Source: Rhizobiales bacterium 65-9 (lineage in GTDB: Bacteria > Pseudomonadota > Alphaproteobacteria > Rhizobiales > Beijerinckiaceae). From it: a DNA stretch of 35,301 bases. Positions within the stretch are counted from its first letter, which is position 1. Each line of letters begins with the position of its first letter. Position numbers and translations under genes: made by a program. The notes under the pieces are model-generated. The model did not search any database. It was not told the origin of the DNA and saw only the letters and a list, made by a program, of their open reading frames with translations. The stretch is taken from NCBI GenBank assembly GCA_001899525.1, contig MKVY01000040.1:76858-112158 (forward strand). The letters run 5' to 3'. Below are positions 18,651-26,212 of the stretch, piece after piece.

Positions 18651-19142
18651 ATGCTGTCAGTCTTCGTCGCCGCAGAAGAGGACGCCGTCGCGCTCGCCGA
18701 GACTCTGGCGGCGCTGGTGCCCGCGGCCGTCGACGGGCTGGTGCGCCGGGTGACGGTGATCACGCCGGCGGCGCCCTTGAATGATCTCGACCGGCTGATC
18801 GACGAATCGGGAGCGGCGCGCGCCGTCGCCGGCGGCGGGCCCGCCGCCATGTGGCGCAGCCAGTTCGCCGGTTCGGGCGCGGATTGGCGGCTCTGTCTCA
18901 TCGCCGGCATGGCGCCTGCCGGGGGCTGGGTCGATGCGGTGACGCGGCACATGGCCCGGCAGGCGGGGCCTGCTGTGTTCTCGGTCTCCAGCGGCTGCCG
19001 GTCGCGGTTCGTCGCGGGCGCTGCGCGCGTCGCGGGACGCATCCACCCGCCGTCCGGCCTGCTCGCGCAGGGGGACTGGCCCTCCGCGCGCCGGCTCGCG
19101 CTGCTGCCGGCCCGGCTGGACGACCGGCGCGCCCGGCGCTGA
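18651..19142 (+). CDS. Degenerate GT2-like glycosyltransferase-related protein
   Basis: The 163-residue protein begins 'MLSVFVAAEEDAVALAETLA', resembling the first strand and helix of family-2 glycosyltransferases ('LSVLIATHDSEATLVPTLAA' type), and 'WRLCLIAGMAPAGGWVDAVT' occupies the place of the usual acceptor-side strand. The nucleotide-sugar DxD motif is not visible, and the protein is short compared with active GT2 enzymes (over 200 residues). It may be an inactive relative or a protein with another role. It converges with moaB (9 bases between stops) and diverges from the radical SAM gene. Coding character looks maintained over the whole frame, so I do not call it a pseudogene. Confidence 0.65.
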   Translation: MLSVFVAAEEDAVALAETLAALVPAAVDGLVRRVTVITPAAPLNDLDRLIDESGAARAVAGGGPAAMWRSQFAGSGADWRLCLIAGMAPAGGWVDAVTRHMARQAGPAVFSVSSGCRSRFVAGAARVAGRIHPPSGLLAQGDWPSARRLALLPARLDDRRARR

Positions 19143-19151
19143 TCCGGCGGC

Positions 19152-19706
19152 TCAGCCGCTGGCGCCCCGCTTCAGATGTTCGTCGAGGCGCGGCATGATC
19201 TCGACGAAATTGCAGGGGCGGTGGCGGTAGTCGAGCTGCGCCTGCAGGATGCCGTCCCAGGCGTCCCGGCAGGCGCCGGGAGAGCCGGGCAGCACGAAGA
19301 TGAAGGTTCCGCCGGCGACGCCGCCGGTCGCGCGCGACTGGATCGTGGAGGTTCCGATCTTGTCATAGGAGATGCGGTGGAAGACCTCCGAGAAGCCGTC
19401 CATGCGCTTCTCGAACAGGGGCTCGAAAGCCTCGGGCGTCACGTCGCGCCCGGTGAAGCCGGTGCCGCCGGTGGAGATGATGACATCGACGCCCTTGTCG
19501 GCGATCCAGCGCTTGGCCTGCGCGCGAATCCGCTCCACGTCGTCCTCGACGATCGCGCGGTCGGCGAGCCTGTGGCCGGCCCTGGTCAGCCGCTCCGCGA
19601 GCGTGTCGCCGGACCGATCATCCGCGAGCGTGCGGGTGTCGGACACGGTGAGCACCGCGATATTGAGCGGCAGGAAAGCGCGGGCGTCGTCGAGGCTGGT
19701 CATCAT
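19152..19706 (-). CDS. moaB: Molybdenum cofactor biosynthesis protein MoaB
   Basis: The protein of about 184 residues has the MoaB/MogA fold motifs 'LNIAVLTVSDTRTLADDRSG', 'VDVIISTGGTGFTGRDVTPE' and 'GGTFIFVLPGSPGACRDAWD'. MoaB/MogA proteins act in molybdopterin adenylylation. Two consecutive ATGs (19706 and 19703) are possible; GAGA lies 8 bases before the first. The frame continues upstream to 19769, but that part lies in the divergent promoter region of the toxin-antitoxin pair. No other mo-cofactor gene is in the window. Confidence 0.93.
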   Translation of the reverse strand: MMTSLDDARAFLPLNIAVLTVSDTRTLADDRSGDTLAERLTRAGHRLADRAIVEDDVERIRAQAKRWIADKGVDVIISTGGTGFTGRDVTPEAFEPLFEKRMDGFSEVFHRISYDKIGTSTIQSRATGGVAGGTFIFVLPGSPGACRDAWDGILQAQLDYRHRPCNFVEIMPRLDEHLKRGASG

Positions 19707-19754
19707 TTTCGCATTCTCGCCATGGCCTGTCGCAACGCAACCGCATCCAATGGG

Positions 19755-19792
19755 TTGACAAACGTACATACGATTTCCATGCTGACAGTATG
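19755..19792 (+). promoter_or_regulatory. Candidate brnTA promoter/operator
   Basis: A consensus -35 TTGACA (19755-19760) is followed after 17 bases by CATGCT (19778-19783), a poor -10. CATAC (19767-19771) and GTATG (19788-19792) form an inverted repeat across the same stretch and reach into the brnT start codon. BrnA-type antitoxins repress their own operon by binding such repeats near the promoter. The match is suggestive only. Confidence 0.35.
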
Positions 19793-20107
19793 ATCGGCTC
19801 GATTTCCGGCTTCGACTGGGACGAAGGAAACCGGGCCAAATGCTGCAAGCATGGCCTTTCGCTCAAGGATATCGAGCATCTGTTCCATGGGACGATCGCG
19901 GTCTTTCCCGATCCGCGGCATTCGGCGGCCGAAGAGCGTTTTGCGGCGATCGGCGAAACCGCCGACGGGCGCAAGGCGTTCGTCATTTTCACGCTTCGCC
20001 AGAAGAACGGGCTGACGTTCATCAGGCCAATCAGCGCCCGCTTCATGCATCGCAAGGAGGTCGAGCATTATGAAAAAGAAACTGCCCGCGCTCGCCAACG
20101 ACGATGA
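19790..20107 (+). CDS. brnT: BrnT-family toxin (ribonuclease)
   Basis: The 105-residue protein has the BrnT pattern: 'GFDWDEGNRAKCCKHGLSL' near the N-terminus (the 'FxWDexKxxxNxxKHG' motif), 'ERFAAIGETADGRKAFVIFT' in the middle, and 'IRPISARFMHRKEVEHYEKE' at the end. BrnT is a RelE-fold RNase that inhibits translation, neutralised by BrnA. The toxin-first order and a 38-base overlap with the antitoxin gene are typical of this system. Cys18 and Cys19 replace the usual Asn region residues, a small departure from the consensus. Start ATG 19790 has no strong ribosome site. Confidence 0.9.
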   Translation: MIGSISGFDWDEGNRAKCCKHGLSLKDIEHLFHGTIAVFPDPRHSAAEERFAAIGETADGRKAFVIFTLRQKNGLTFIRPISARFMHRKEVEHYEKETARARQRR

Positions 20108-20336
20108 AGCGGAGAGCTTTGTCGCTCGCGCCGATCTTACCGGATTCGACCTTTCGCAAATGCGTGCGATGAGATTTGAATTCGCGCCAAAAGACGAACG
20201 CATCAATATGCGTCTGCCAAAGGATTTGCTCGACGCGGTGAAGGAGCGCGCGGCGAAGCAGAAGATGCCCTACCAGCGCTTCATCCGCGCCGTGCTCGAG
20301 GCGGCGATGGAGAGCGACCGCGGCCGCAAGCGATGA
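20070..20336 (+). CDS. brnA: BrnA-family antitoxin (ribbon-helix-helix)
   Basis: The 88-residue protein ends with a ribbon-helix-helix domain: 'KDERINMRLPKDLLDAVKER' followed by 'KQKMPYQRFIRAVLEAAM' (about 41-80), as in CopG/BrnA antitoxins. The N-terminal part (1-40), 'ALANDDEAESFVARADLTGF', is acidic and would wrap the toxin. It overlaps brnT by 38 bases, and AAGGAGG lies 7 bases before its ATG, so the antitoxin should be translated efficiently. It is expected to bind its own promoter. It converges with the ypfJ-type gene. Confidence 0.9.
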   Translation: MKKKLPALANDDEAESFVARADLTGFDLSQMRAMRFEFAPKDERINMRLPKDLLDAVKERAAKQKMPYQRFIRAVLEAAMESDRGRKR

Positions 20337-20354
20337 CCGCGCCGCTTCTGTGAT

Positions 20355-21248
20355 CTACGATCCGCGCTGGAACGTGTCGCAGGCCTGCAGCGATCCCGTC
20401 TTCAGGCCCTGCGAGAACCATTGCTGGCGCTGCGCCGACGAGCCGTGCGTGAAGCTCTCGGGCACGACATAGCCCTGCGCCTGCTTCTGGAGCCGGTCGT
20501 CGCCGATGGCCGCCGCCGTGTCCATCGCCTGCTTCACCTCGCCGGGCTCGATCGCCTGATAGCGCTGATCGGCGTAGTGGGCCCAGACGCCGGCGTAGCA
20601 GTCGGCCTGCAGCTCGACGCGCACCTGCAAAGCGTTGCCCTGCGCCTGGCTCAGATTGCGCTGCGCGTTCTGCACTTTCGGCAGCAGGCCGAGCTGGTTC
20701 TGGATGTGGTGGCCGATCTCGTGGGCGACGACATAGGCGTAGGCGAACTCGCCGCCGCCGCCGAGCTTCTGGCGCATCTCCTGGAAGAACGACGTGTCGA
20801 GATAGACCTTCTTGTCGAGCGGGCAATAGAACGGTCCCATCGCCGACTGCGCCGTTCCGCAGGCCGAGTTCGTGACGCGGTTGAAGATCACAAGGCGCGG
20901 CGGCTGGAAGTTCACATTGGCCTGTTCCGGCAGGATCTTCGACCAGACATCCTCGTTGAGCGCGACGACGCGGCGCAGGAAGCGGCCGGCCTCGTCGGTC
21001 GGCGGCGGAGCGGCCTGCTCGGTCGGCGCGGATCGCCCGCCGCCCATGTTGGACACCACCTCGGCGCCGCCGATGAGAATGCGGGGATCGATGCCAAGCG
21101 CGTAGGAGATGAGGCCGAGCACGATCATCGTGCCGAAACCGATGCCGCCGCCGCGGCCGATCGGAATGCCGACGCCGCCGCCGCCTAGACCGCCCTGGCC
21201 GCGCCGGTCCTCGACATAATTGGACTCGCGAATGTCATCGAGACGCAT
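20355..21248 (-). CDS. ypfJ: Neutral zinc metallopeptidase family protein (YpfJ-like)
   Basis: The 297-residue protein has the zinc motif H176-E-I-G-H180 in 'VVAHEIGHHIQNQLGLL', a Gly-rich juxtamembrane stretch (18-37), one membrane segment at about 38-52 ('GTMIVLGLISYALGI'), and the family's 'CGTAQSAMGPFYCPLDKKVY' (C130, C142). The opening 'MRLDDIRESNYVEDRRG' is characteristic of this Zn_peptidase_2 family. The family looks like membrane-anchored metallopeptidases, but substrates are not known. It is on the same strand as the uracil-DNA glycosylase gene, whose stop is 106 bases upstream. Confidence 0.92.
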   Translation of the reverse strand: MRLDDIRESNYVEDRRGQGGLGGGGVGIPIGRGGGIGFGTMIVLGLISYALGIDPRILIGGAEVVSNMGGGRSAPTEQAAPPPTDEAGRFLRRVVALNEDVWSKILPEQANVNFQPPRLVIFNRVTNSACGTAQSAMGPFYCPLDKKVYLDTSFFQEMRQKLGGGGEFAYAYVVAHEIGHHIQNQLGLLPKVQNAQRNLSQAQGNALQVRVELQADCYAGVWAHYADQRYQAIEPGEVKQAMDTAAAIGDDRLQKQAQGYVVPESFTHGSSAQRQQWFSQGLKTGSLQACDTFQRGS

Positions 21249-21354
21249 GCGGCGCTCCTTCCGGCGACGGTTCGGCGGATATTTGGCGTCGGCGGCCTCG
21301 GAGCGCCAGAGGTTTTTTCAGACCGCCTCGCGCGGACGACGATCGTCCAGCGTC

Positions 21355-22209
21355 CTATCGCAGCGCCGCGCGGATCGCCTTGAAATCCCGCCAGGCGTAT
21401 TTTTTCTGTGAGGGCTGGCGCAGCAGGTAGGCGGGATGCAGCGTCGCCATCGCCCGTATCTCGCGCTCGCCGACGCGATAGGTCATCCAGCGGCCGCGCG
21501 TCTTGAGGATGCCCTCGCGGACGCCGAGCAGGGTCTGGGCCGAGGGCAGGCCGACGCAGACGAGGACGTCGGGATTCACCAGCTCGATCTGCCGCTGGAT
21601 GAATGGCTTGCAGATGGCGATCTCGGCCGGCGTCGGCGTCCGGTTGCCGGGCGGACGCCAGGGCACGACGTTGGCGATATAGGCCTTGGTCCGGTCGAGG
21701 CCGATCGCCGCCAGCATGCGATCGAGCAGTTGCCCCGACCGGCCGACGAAGGGTTTGCCCTGCCGGTCCTCCTCGGCGCCGGGCCCTTCGCCCACGAACA
21801 TCAGCCGGGCCTCGGGATTTCCGTCGCCGAAGCAGAGCCGGTAGGCGGTGCGCTTCAACTCGCAGCCCTCGAACGCCTCCATCAGCGCCCGAAGCTCGTA
21901 CATGCTGCGCGCCGAGGCCGCCTGCGCGCGCGCATCCTCCGCGGCGGCGGCGGGCGCGGCGGGCGGAGGCGCTCCGCGCGGCGCGCCTTCCGGACGCGGG
22001 TCGGAACGCGGCGATCGGATCGCGTCCGGCGCCGCGGCGATCGGCCGCGCGGCGGGAGCGGCGTCCGCCGCCGCCGGCGCGTCGGCGAAGCGGTTGTGCG
22101 GCGTCTCGTCGAGCGCGTCCTCGACGCCGGCCTCCAGATAGAAGGCGAGCAACTCGGCGCAGGCGCGGCGCGGATCCGGAACGGCGTCCATGCCGAACCA
22201 TTGATCCAT
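21355..22209 (-). CDS. Uracil-DNA glycosylase, family 4-like
   Basis: The 284-residue protein has family-4 UDG motifs: '[20 protein letters not shown]' (137-156), '[15 protein letters not shown]', '[17 protein letters not shown]' and C-terminal '[10 protein letters not shown]'. It removes uracil from DNA. Residues 40-100 form an Ala/Pro-rich linker, and the N-terminal 35 residues form a separate helical piece. Iron-sulphur ligands usually start with C-x2-C; here C116 is followed by K119, and the next Cys is C126, with C200 and C218 further on, so cluster ligation must differ or be lost. ATG 22209 is the only sensible start: the longer frame to 23004 is antisense to ETF-QO. It is divergent from ETF-QO, 96 bases away. 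Confidence 0.93.
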   Translation of the reverse strand: MDQWFGMDAVPDPRRACAELLAFYLEAGVEDALDETPHNRFADAPAAADAAPAARPIAAAPDAIRSPRSDPRPEGAPRGAPPPAAPAAAAEDARAQAASARSMYELRALMEAFEGCELKRTAYRLCFGDGNPEARLMFVGEGPGAEEDRQGKPFVGRSGQLLDRMLAAIGLDRTKAYIANVVPWRPPGNRTPTPAEIAICKPFIQRQIELVNPDVLVCVGLPSAQTLLGVREGILKTRGRWMTYRVGEREIRAMATLHPAYLLRQPSQKKYAWRDFKAIRAALR

Positions 22210-22305
22210 GTGCGGGGCGGGCGCAATCCGCGTCGACGCCGGCGCTTGAGCGAGGGCGCCCGATCGTCCATATCGAACGCCTCCAGAGTGGCCCAAGGAC
22301 AAGCG

Positions 22306-23970
22306 ATGGAACTGCCAGAGCGCGAAGGCATGGATTATGACGTGGTGGTCGTCGGGGCGGGACCCGCGGGCCTCGCCGCCGCCATCCGGCTGAAGCAGCT
22401 CTCGCCCGACCTCGGCGTCGTGGTCGTCGAGAAGGGCTCCGAGGTCGGCGCGCACATCCTGTCGGGCGCGGTGATCGACCCGTCCGGCCTCGACGCGCTG
22501 ACGCCGGAATGGCGCGCCGCCGACGATCGGCCTCTGATCACGGAAGTCAGCGAAGACGTCTTCTATATGCTCGGGCCGGCGGGCGGGGTGCGGCTTCCGA
22601 ACCTCCTGATGCCGCGCCTCATGAACAATCACGGCAATTTCGTCGGCTCGCTCGGCAATGTCTGCCGCTGGCTCGCGACGCAGGCGGAAGGGCTCGGCGT
22701 CGAAATCTATCCCGGCTTCGCCGCGGCGGAGGTTCTCTACGACGACAAGGGCGCGGTGCGCGGCGTCGCGACCGGCGACATGGGCGTCGCGCGCGACGGG
22801 CATTACAAGGAAGGCTACACGCGCGGCATGGAGCTGCGCGGCAAGTACACGCTGTTCGCGGAAGGCGCGCGCGGCTCGCTGTCGAAGCAGCTCATCGCGC
22901 GCTTCGGTCTCGACAAGGGCCGCGAACCGCCGAAATTCGGCATCGGGCTGAAGGAATTGTGGAAGGTCGATCCTTCCAGGCACAAGCCCGGCCGCGTGCA
23001 GCATTCCTTCGGCTGGCCGCTGCAGAACGGCACGGGCGGCGGCTCATTCCTCTATCATTTCGAGGACGATCAGATCGTCGTCGGCTTCGTCGTGCATCTG
23101 AACTACGACAATCCGACGCTGTCGCCGTTCGACGAATTCCAGCGCTTCAAGCATCATCCCTTCATCCGCGACGTGTTCGAAGGCGGCAAGCGGATCGCCT
23201 ACGGCTCGCGCGCGATAACCGAAGGCGGCTACCAGTCGGTTCCGAAGCTGAGCTTTCCTGGCGGCGCGCTGATCGGCTGCGCGGCGGGCTTCGTCAACGT
23301 GCCGCGCATCAAGGGCAGTCATAACGCAGTTCTGTCCGGAATGATGGCGGCGGAGCATGCGCATGACGCGCTCGCGGCGGGCCGCGCTCACGACGAACTC
23401 TCGTCCTACGAGGAGGCGTGGCGCGGATCGGCGATCGGGCGCGACCTGTGGAAGGTGCGCAACGTCAAGCCGCTGTGGTCGAAGTTCGGCACGATGGCCG
23501 GCATTTCGCTCGGCGGCGCCGACATGTGGTGCAACGAGCTTTTCGGCTTCTCGCCCTTCGGCACGATGAAACACGGCAAGCCCGACTACGCGACGCTGAA
23601 GCCGATCAGCGACGTGACGCCGATCACCTATCCGAAGCCGGACGGCGTCATCTCATTCGACAAATTGTCGTCGGTCTTCCTATCCTCGACCAATCATGAG
23701 GAGGATCAGCCGGTTCATCTCGTGCTCAAGGACCCGACGATCCCGATCAGGGAGAATCTGCCGCGCTATGGCGAGCCGGCGCGGCTCTATTGTCCGGCGG
23801 GCGTCTATGAGGTGGTGTACGAGGACGAGGCCGCGAAGGCCGGGCCGCGCTTCCAGATCAACGCGCAGAACTGCGTCCACTGCAAAACCTGCGACATCAA
23901 GGATCCGGCGCAGAATATCACCTGGGTGACGCCGGAAGGCGGCGGCGGACCGAACTATCCCAATATGTAA
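22306..23970 (+). CDS. Electron transfer flavoprotein-ubiquinone oxidoreductase
   Basis: The 554-residue protein passes electrons from ETF to ubiquinone at the inner membrane. It has the FAD motif 'VVVVGAGPAGLAAA' (13-26), the family segment 'EKGSEVGAHILSGAVIDP', 'KGSHNAVLSGMMAAEHAH' near 340-360, and the 4Fe-4S ligands C496, C523, C526 and C529 in 'NCVHCKTCDIKDPAQNI', ending with the characteristic 'PEGGGGP'. Length is normal. The start ATG 22306 has AAGGA 6-7 bases before it; an open frame upstream to 21436 is antisense to the UDG gene and is rejected. ETF subunit genes are not in the window. A hairpin terminator follows immediately. Confidence 0.97.
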   Translation: MELPEREGMDYDVVVVGAGPAGLAAAIRLKQLSPDLGVVVVEKGSEVGAHILSGAVIDPSGLDALTPEWRAADDRPLITEVSEDVFYMLGPAGGVRLPNLLMPRLMNNHGNFVGSLGNVCRWLATQAEGLGVEIYPGFAAAEVLYDDKGAVRGVATGDMGVARDGHYKEGYTRGMELRGKYTLFAEGARGSLSKQLIARFGLDKGREPPKFGIGLKELWKVDPSRHKPGRVQHSFGWPLQNGTGGGSFLYHFEDDQIVVGFVVHLNYDNPTLSPFDEFQRFKHHPFIRDVFEGGKRIAYGSRAITEGGYQSVPKLSFPGGALIGCAAGFVNVPRIKGSHNAVLSGMMAAEHAHDALAAGRAHDELSSYEEAWRGSAIGRDLWKVRNVKPLWSKFGTMAGISLGGADMWCNELFGFSPFGTMKHGKPDYATLKPISDVTPITYPKPDGVISFDKLSSVFLSSTNHEEDQPVHLVLKDPTIPIRENLPRYGEPARLYCPAGVYEVVYEDEAAKAGPRFQINAQNCVHCKTCDIKDPAQNITWVTPEGGGGPNYPNM

Positions 23971-23972
23971 GA

Positions 23973-23999
23973 CCCCCGCGCGGAGGCGGGGGCGCTCGC
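23973..23999 (+). terminator. GC-rich hairpin after ETF-QO
   Basis: CCCCCGC (23973-23979) pairs perfectly with GCGGGGG (23986-23992) around a 6-base loop, two bases after the ETF-QO stop. No clean T-run follows (the next bases are CGCTCGCGTCTTAT), so termination efficiency is uncertain. Confidence 0.5.
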
Positions 24000-24271
24000 G
24001 TCTTATCTGCTTCTGAAAAGAACGGCCGCGTTCGCCCGCCGGTTCAGCCCTTGCGGACGACCGGAGCCGGGGTCGGGGCCGGCGGCGTCGCGCAGGCGGC
24101 GGCGAAACCGGCGATGAGCGCGCGCCGCGCGGCGTTGCGGCGAAGCCTCGCGGTCGCCGCGGCTGAATTGCCGGGCGCGGCGCTTTGCCCTATTCCAGCC
24201 GTCGACCTGTGTTCCGATCCTGCGCGCGGCCGTTCGAGTCCCGTACGCCCATTTCCAGAGACCATCGCTCC
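24000..24271. other. Region between ETF-QO and the TPR gene, no clear gene
   Basis: Together with the hairpin, about 300 bases separate the two genes. On the minus strand, a frame ending at 24044 encodes a lipoprotein-like tail ('ALIAGFAAACATPPAPTPAP'), but it has no ATG, GTG or TTG in reach. I therefore do not call a gene. The TPR frame is open back to an ATG at 24185, which could extend that protein by 29 basic residues. No promoter was identified. Confidence 0.5.
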
Positions 24272-26041
24272 GTGACGACACCCGCCTTTGTCCGTCCGCT
24301 CGCCGCCGCGCTCGCGCTCGTCCTCGCCACCGGCGCCGGGCTCGCCAACACGGCGAAAACGCCTGCCAAAGTTCTGCAGCCGCCGGCGGATTCGGCGGAA
24401 ACGCCGGCCGGCAATTTCCTCGCCGCCGTCGGCGCGAGCGCCCAGCGCGACACCACCGCCGCGGCGAGCTACATCACGCAGGCGCTGCGCGAAGATCCCG
24501 GCAATCGCGAGCTTCTGGAGCGGGCTTTCGAAGCGCAACTCGCCGATGGCGATATTCCTGAAGCCGCGAAGCTCGCCCGCCGCATCCTGCAAAAGGAGCC
24601 CGGCAACAGCGTCGCGCGGCTGACGCTTGCGGTCGAGGCGATTGGCGCGCGGCAGTTCCAGACGGCGCGCAACCGCCTGGCGCCCGGCGTACAGAGCACC
24701 GAACTGACCGCGAACCTCCTCACGGCATGGGCCTATGTCGGGTCGCGCCAATGGAGCAACGCGCTCGGCGTGCTGGACAAGCTGAGACGCAACAACGGGC
24801 TCGCCATCTTCAGCGATTATCACGCCGGCATGATCGCCGATCTCGCCGGCCGTCCGGACGAAGCCGAGAAACGACTCAAGGCGGCGTATGAAGCCGCCAA
24901 TCGCGCGCCGGTCCGGCTGGTCGAGGCCTATGCGCGCTTCGAGGCGCGCCGCGGCAACCTCACGGAAGCGAAAAACGCGATCGACACGTTCGAGCAGCGG
25001 GTCGGCCGCCATCCATCGATCCGCGCTCTCGCGGACGAACTCGCCAGCGGCAAGCCGATCGAGCGCATGGTGAGCACGGCGCAGCAGGGCGCGGCGGAAG
25101 CGCTGTTCGGACTGGGCGGCGAAGGCAGCCGCACCGGCGACGAACTCGCCGGCATCGTCTATCTGCGCCTCGCGCGCTATCTCGATCCGAAGCACGCGCT
25201 CGCGACGGTGACGCTCGCCGACATCTTCGAGCGGCTGAAGCGCTACGATCAGGCGATCGCGCTGTATCAGACGATCGACCCGTCCTCGCCGCTCGCCGCC
25301 TCTTCGGACGTGCAGATCGGCCTCAACTTCGAAACCATGGGCGAGTCCGATCAGGCCATCAAGCGCCTGACCGCCGCGGTCGAAAAACGTCCGCGCGACA
25401 TCGACGCCCTGTCCGCGCTCGGCAATGTCTATCGCGCGCAGAAAAAATACCGCGAGTCGGTCGACAGCTTCTCGCAGGCGATCGACGCGATCGCCAAGCC
25501 CGAGCGGCAGCACTGGACGCTGTTCTACTTCCGCGGCTCCTCCTACGAGCGGCTGAAGGAATGGCCGAAGGCTGAGGCCGATCTCAAGAAGGCGCTCGAA
25601 CTCTATCCCGATCAGCCGCAGGCGCTGAACTATCTCGGCTACACCTGGGTCGACATGAGCATGAATCTCGACGAGGGATTCAAGATGCTGCAGCGCGCCG
25701 TCGAACTCGCGCCGCGCGACGGCTACATCGTCGATTCGCTCGGATGGGCGCACTACAGACTCGGCCAGTATGATCAGGCGGTCGTCGATCTCGAGCGCGC
25801 CGTGCTGCTGCGGCCGTCCGACCCGACGATCAACGACCATCTCGGCGACGCCTACTGGCGCGTGGGGCGCAAGCTCGAGGCGCATTTCCAGTGGAACCAT
25901 GCGCGCGACTTGAAGCCGGAGCCCGATGATCTCGCGAAGATTCTGAACAAGATCGAGCACGGCCTCGACGCCGCGCAGGAGACGCCGGCGACCGCCGTGA
26001 CGCCGCCGGCCGTCGAAGCGGAAAAGGAAAAGGGCGGCTGA
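24272..26041 (+). CDS. Exported tetratricopeptide-repeat protein
   Basis: The protein (589 residues from GTG 24272) starts with a signal peptide 'TTPAFVRPLAAALALVLATG' and probable cleavage near GLA-N. The rest is helical TPR pairs: 'ASYITQALREDPGNRELLER', 'AKLARRILQKEPGNSVARLT', and near the C-terminus 'ADLKKALELYPDQPQALNYL' and 'AVVDLERAVLLRPSDPTIND'. TPR proteins serve as scaffolds for other proteins, here in the periplasm or at the outer membrane. The GTG is preferred because it starts exactly at the signal peptide; ATG 24185 would add a basic 29-residue lead that spoils it. The gene lies upstream of ispE with a 171-base gap. Partner proteins unknown. Confidence 0.88.
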   Translation: MTTPAFVRPLAAALALVLATGAGLANTAKTPAKVLQPPADSAETPAGNFLAAVGASAQRDTTAAASYITQALREDPGNRELLERAFEAQLADGDIPEAAKLARRILQKEPGNSVARLTLAVEAIGARQFQTARNRLAPGVQSTELTANLLTAWAYVGSRQWSNALGVLDKLRRNNGLAIFSDYHAGMIADLAGRPDEAEKRLKAAYEAANRAPVRLVEAYARFEARRGNLTEAKNAIDTFEQRVGRHPSIRALADELASGKPIERMVSTAQQGAAEALFGLGGEGSRTGDELAGIVYLRLARYLDPKHALATVTLADIFERLKRYDQAIALYQTIDPSSPLAASSDVQIGLNFETMGESDQAIKRLTAAVEKRPRDIDALSALGNVYRAQKKYRESVDSFSQAIDAIAKPERQHWTLFYFRGSSYERLKEWPKAEADLKKALELYPDQPQALNYLGYTWVDMSMNLDEGFKMLQRAVELAPRDGYIVDSLGWAHYRLGQYDQAVVDLERAVLLRPSDPTINDHLGDAYWRVGRKLEAHFQWNHARDLKPEPDDLAKILNKIEHGLDAAQETPATAVTPPAVEAEKEKGG

Positions 26042-26095
26042 TTTTTTGGCCCGCTCCGCCGCTTCGCCGCCGCGCGCGACGGCGATTCCCGATCC

Positions 26096-26122
26096 ATTCC
26101 GCAAGTCTGCGCATCGCGGAAT
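26096..26122. promoter_or_regulatory. Inverted repeat upstream of ispE
   Basis: ATTCCGC (26096-26102) and GCGGAAT (26116-26122) form a perfect 7-base inverted repeat with 13 bases between, about 90 bases before the ispE start. Two GANTC sites (26084-26088 and 26119-26123) flank or overlap it. It could be an operator, or a weak hairpin after the TPR gene; there is no T-run. Confidence 0.3.
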
Positions 26123-26212
26123 CGATCCAGTAATGTGTTGCTTCGCATTTTCTTCACGCGAACCGTTGCGCGCTGCGCTCGACAATCCTCTCGATGCAGA
26201 TCCGGGGCGCCG

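Noticed and set aside
21436-22305. Upstream extension of the ETF-QO frame
   Set aside because: It is antisense to the uracil-DNA glycosylase gene; ETF-QO has a good ribosome site and normal length from 22306.
24044-24200. Small lipoprotein-like tail ('ALIAGFAAACATPPAPTPAP') on the minus strand
   Set aside because: No ATG, GTG or TTG start in frame within a sensible distance and no ribosome site; could be chance or a gene remnant.
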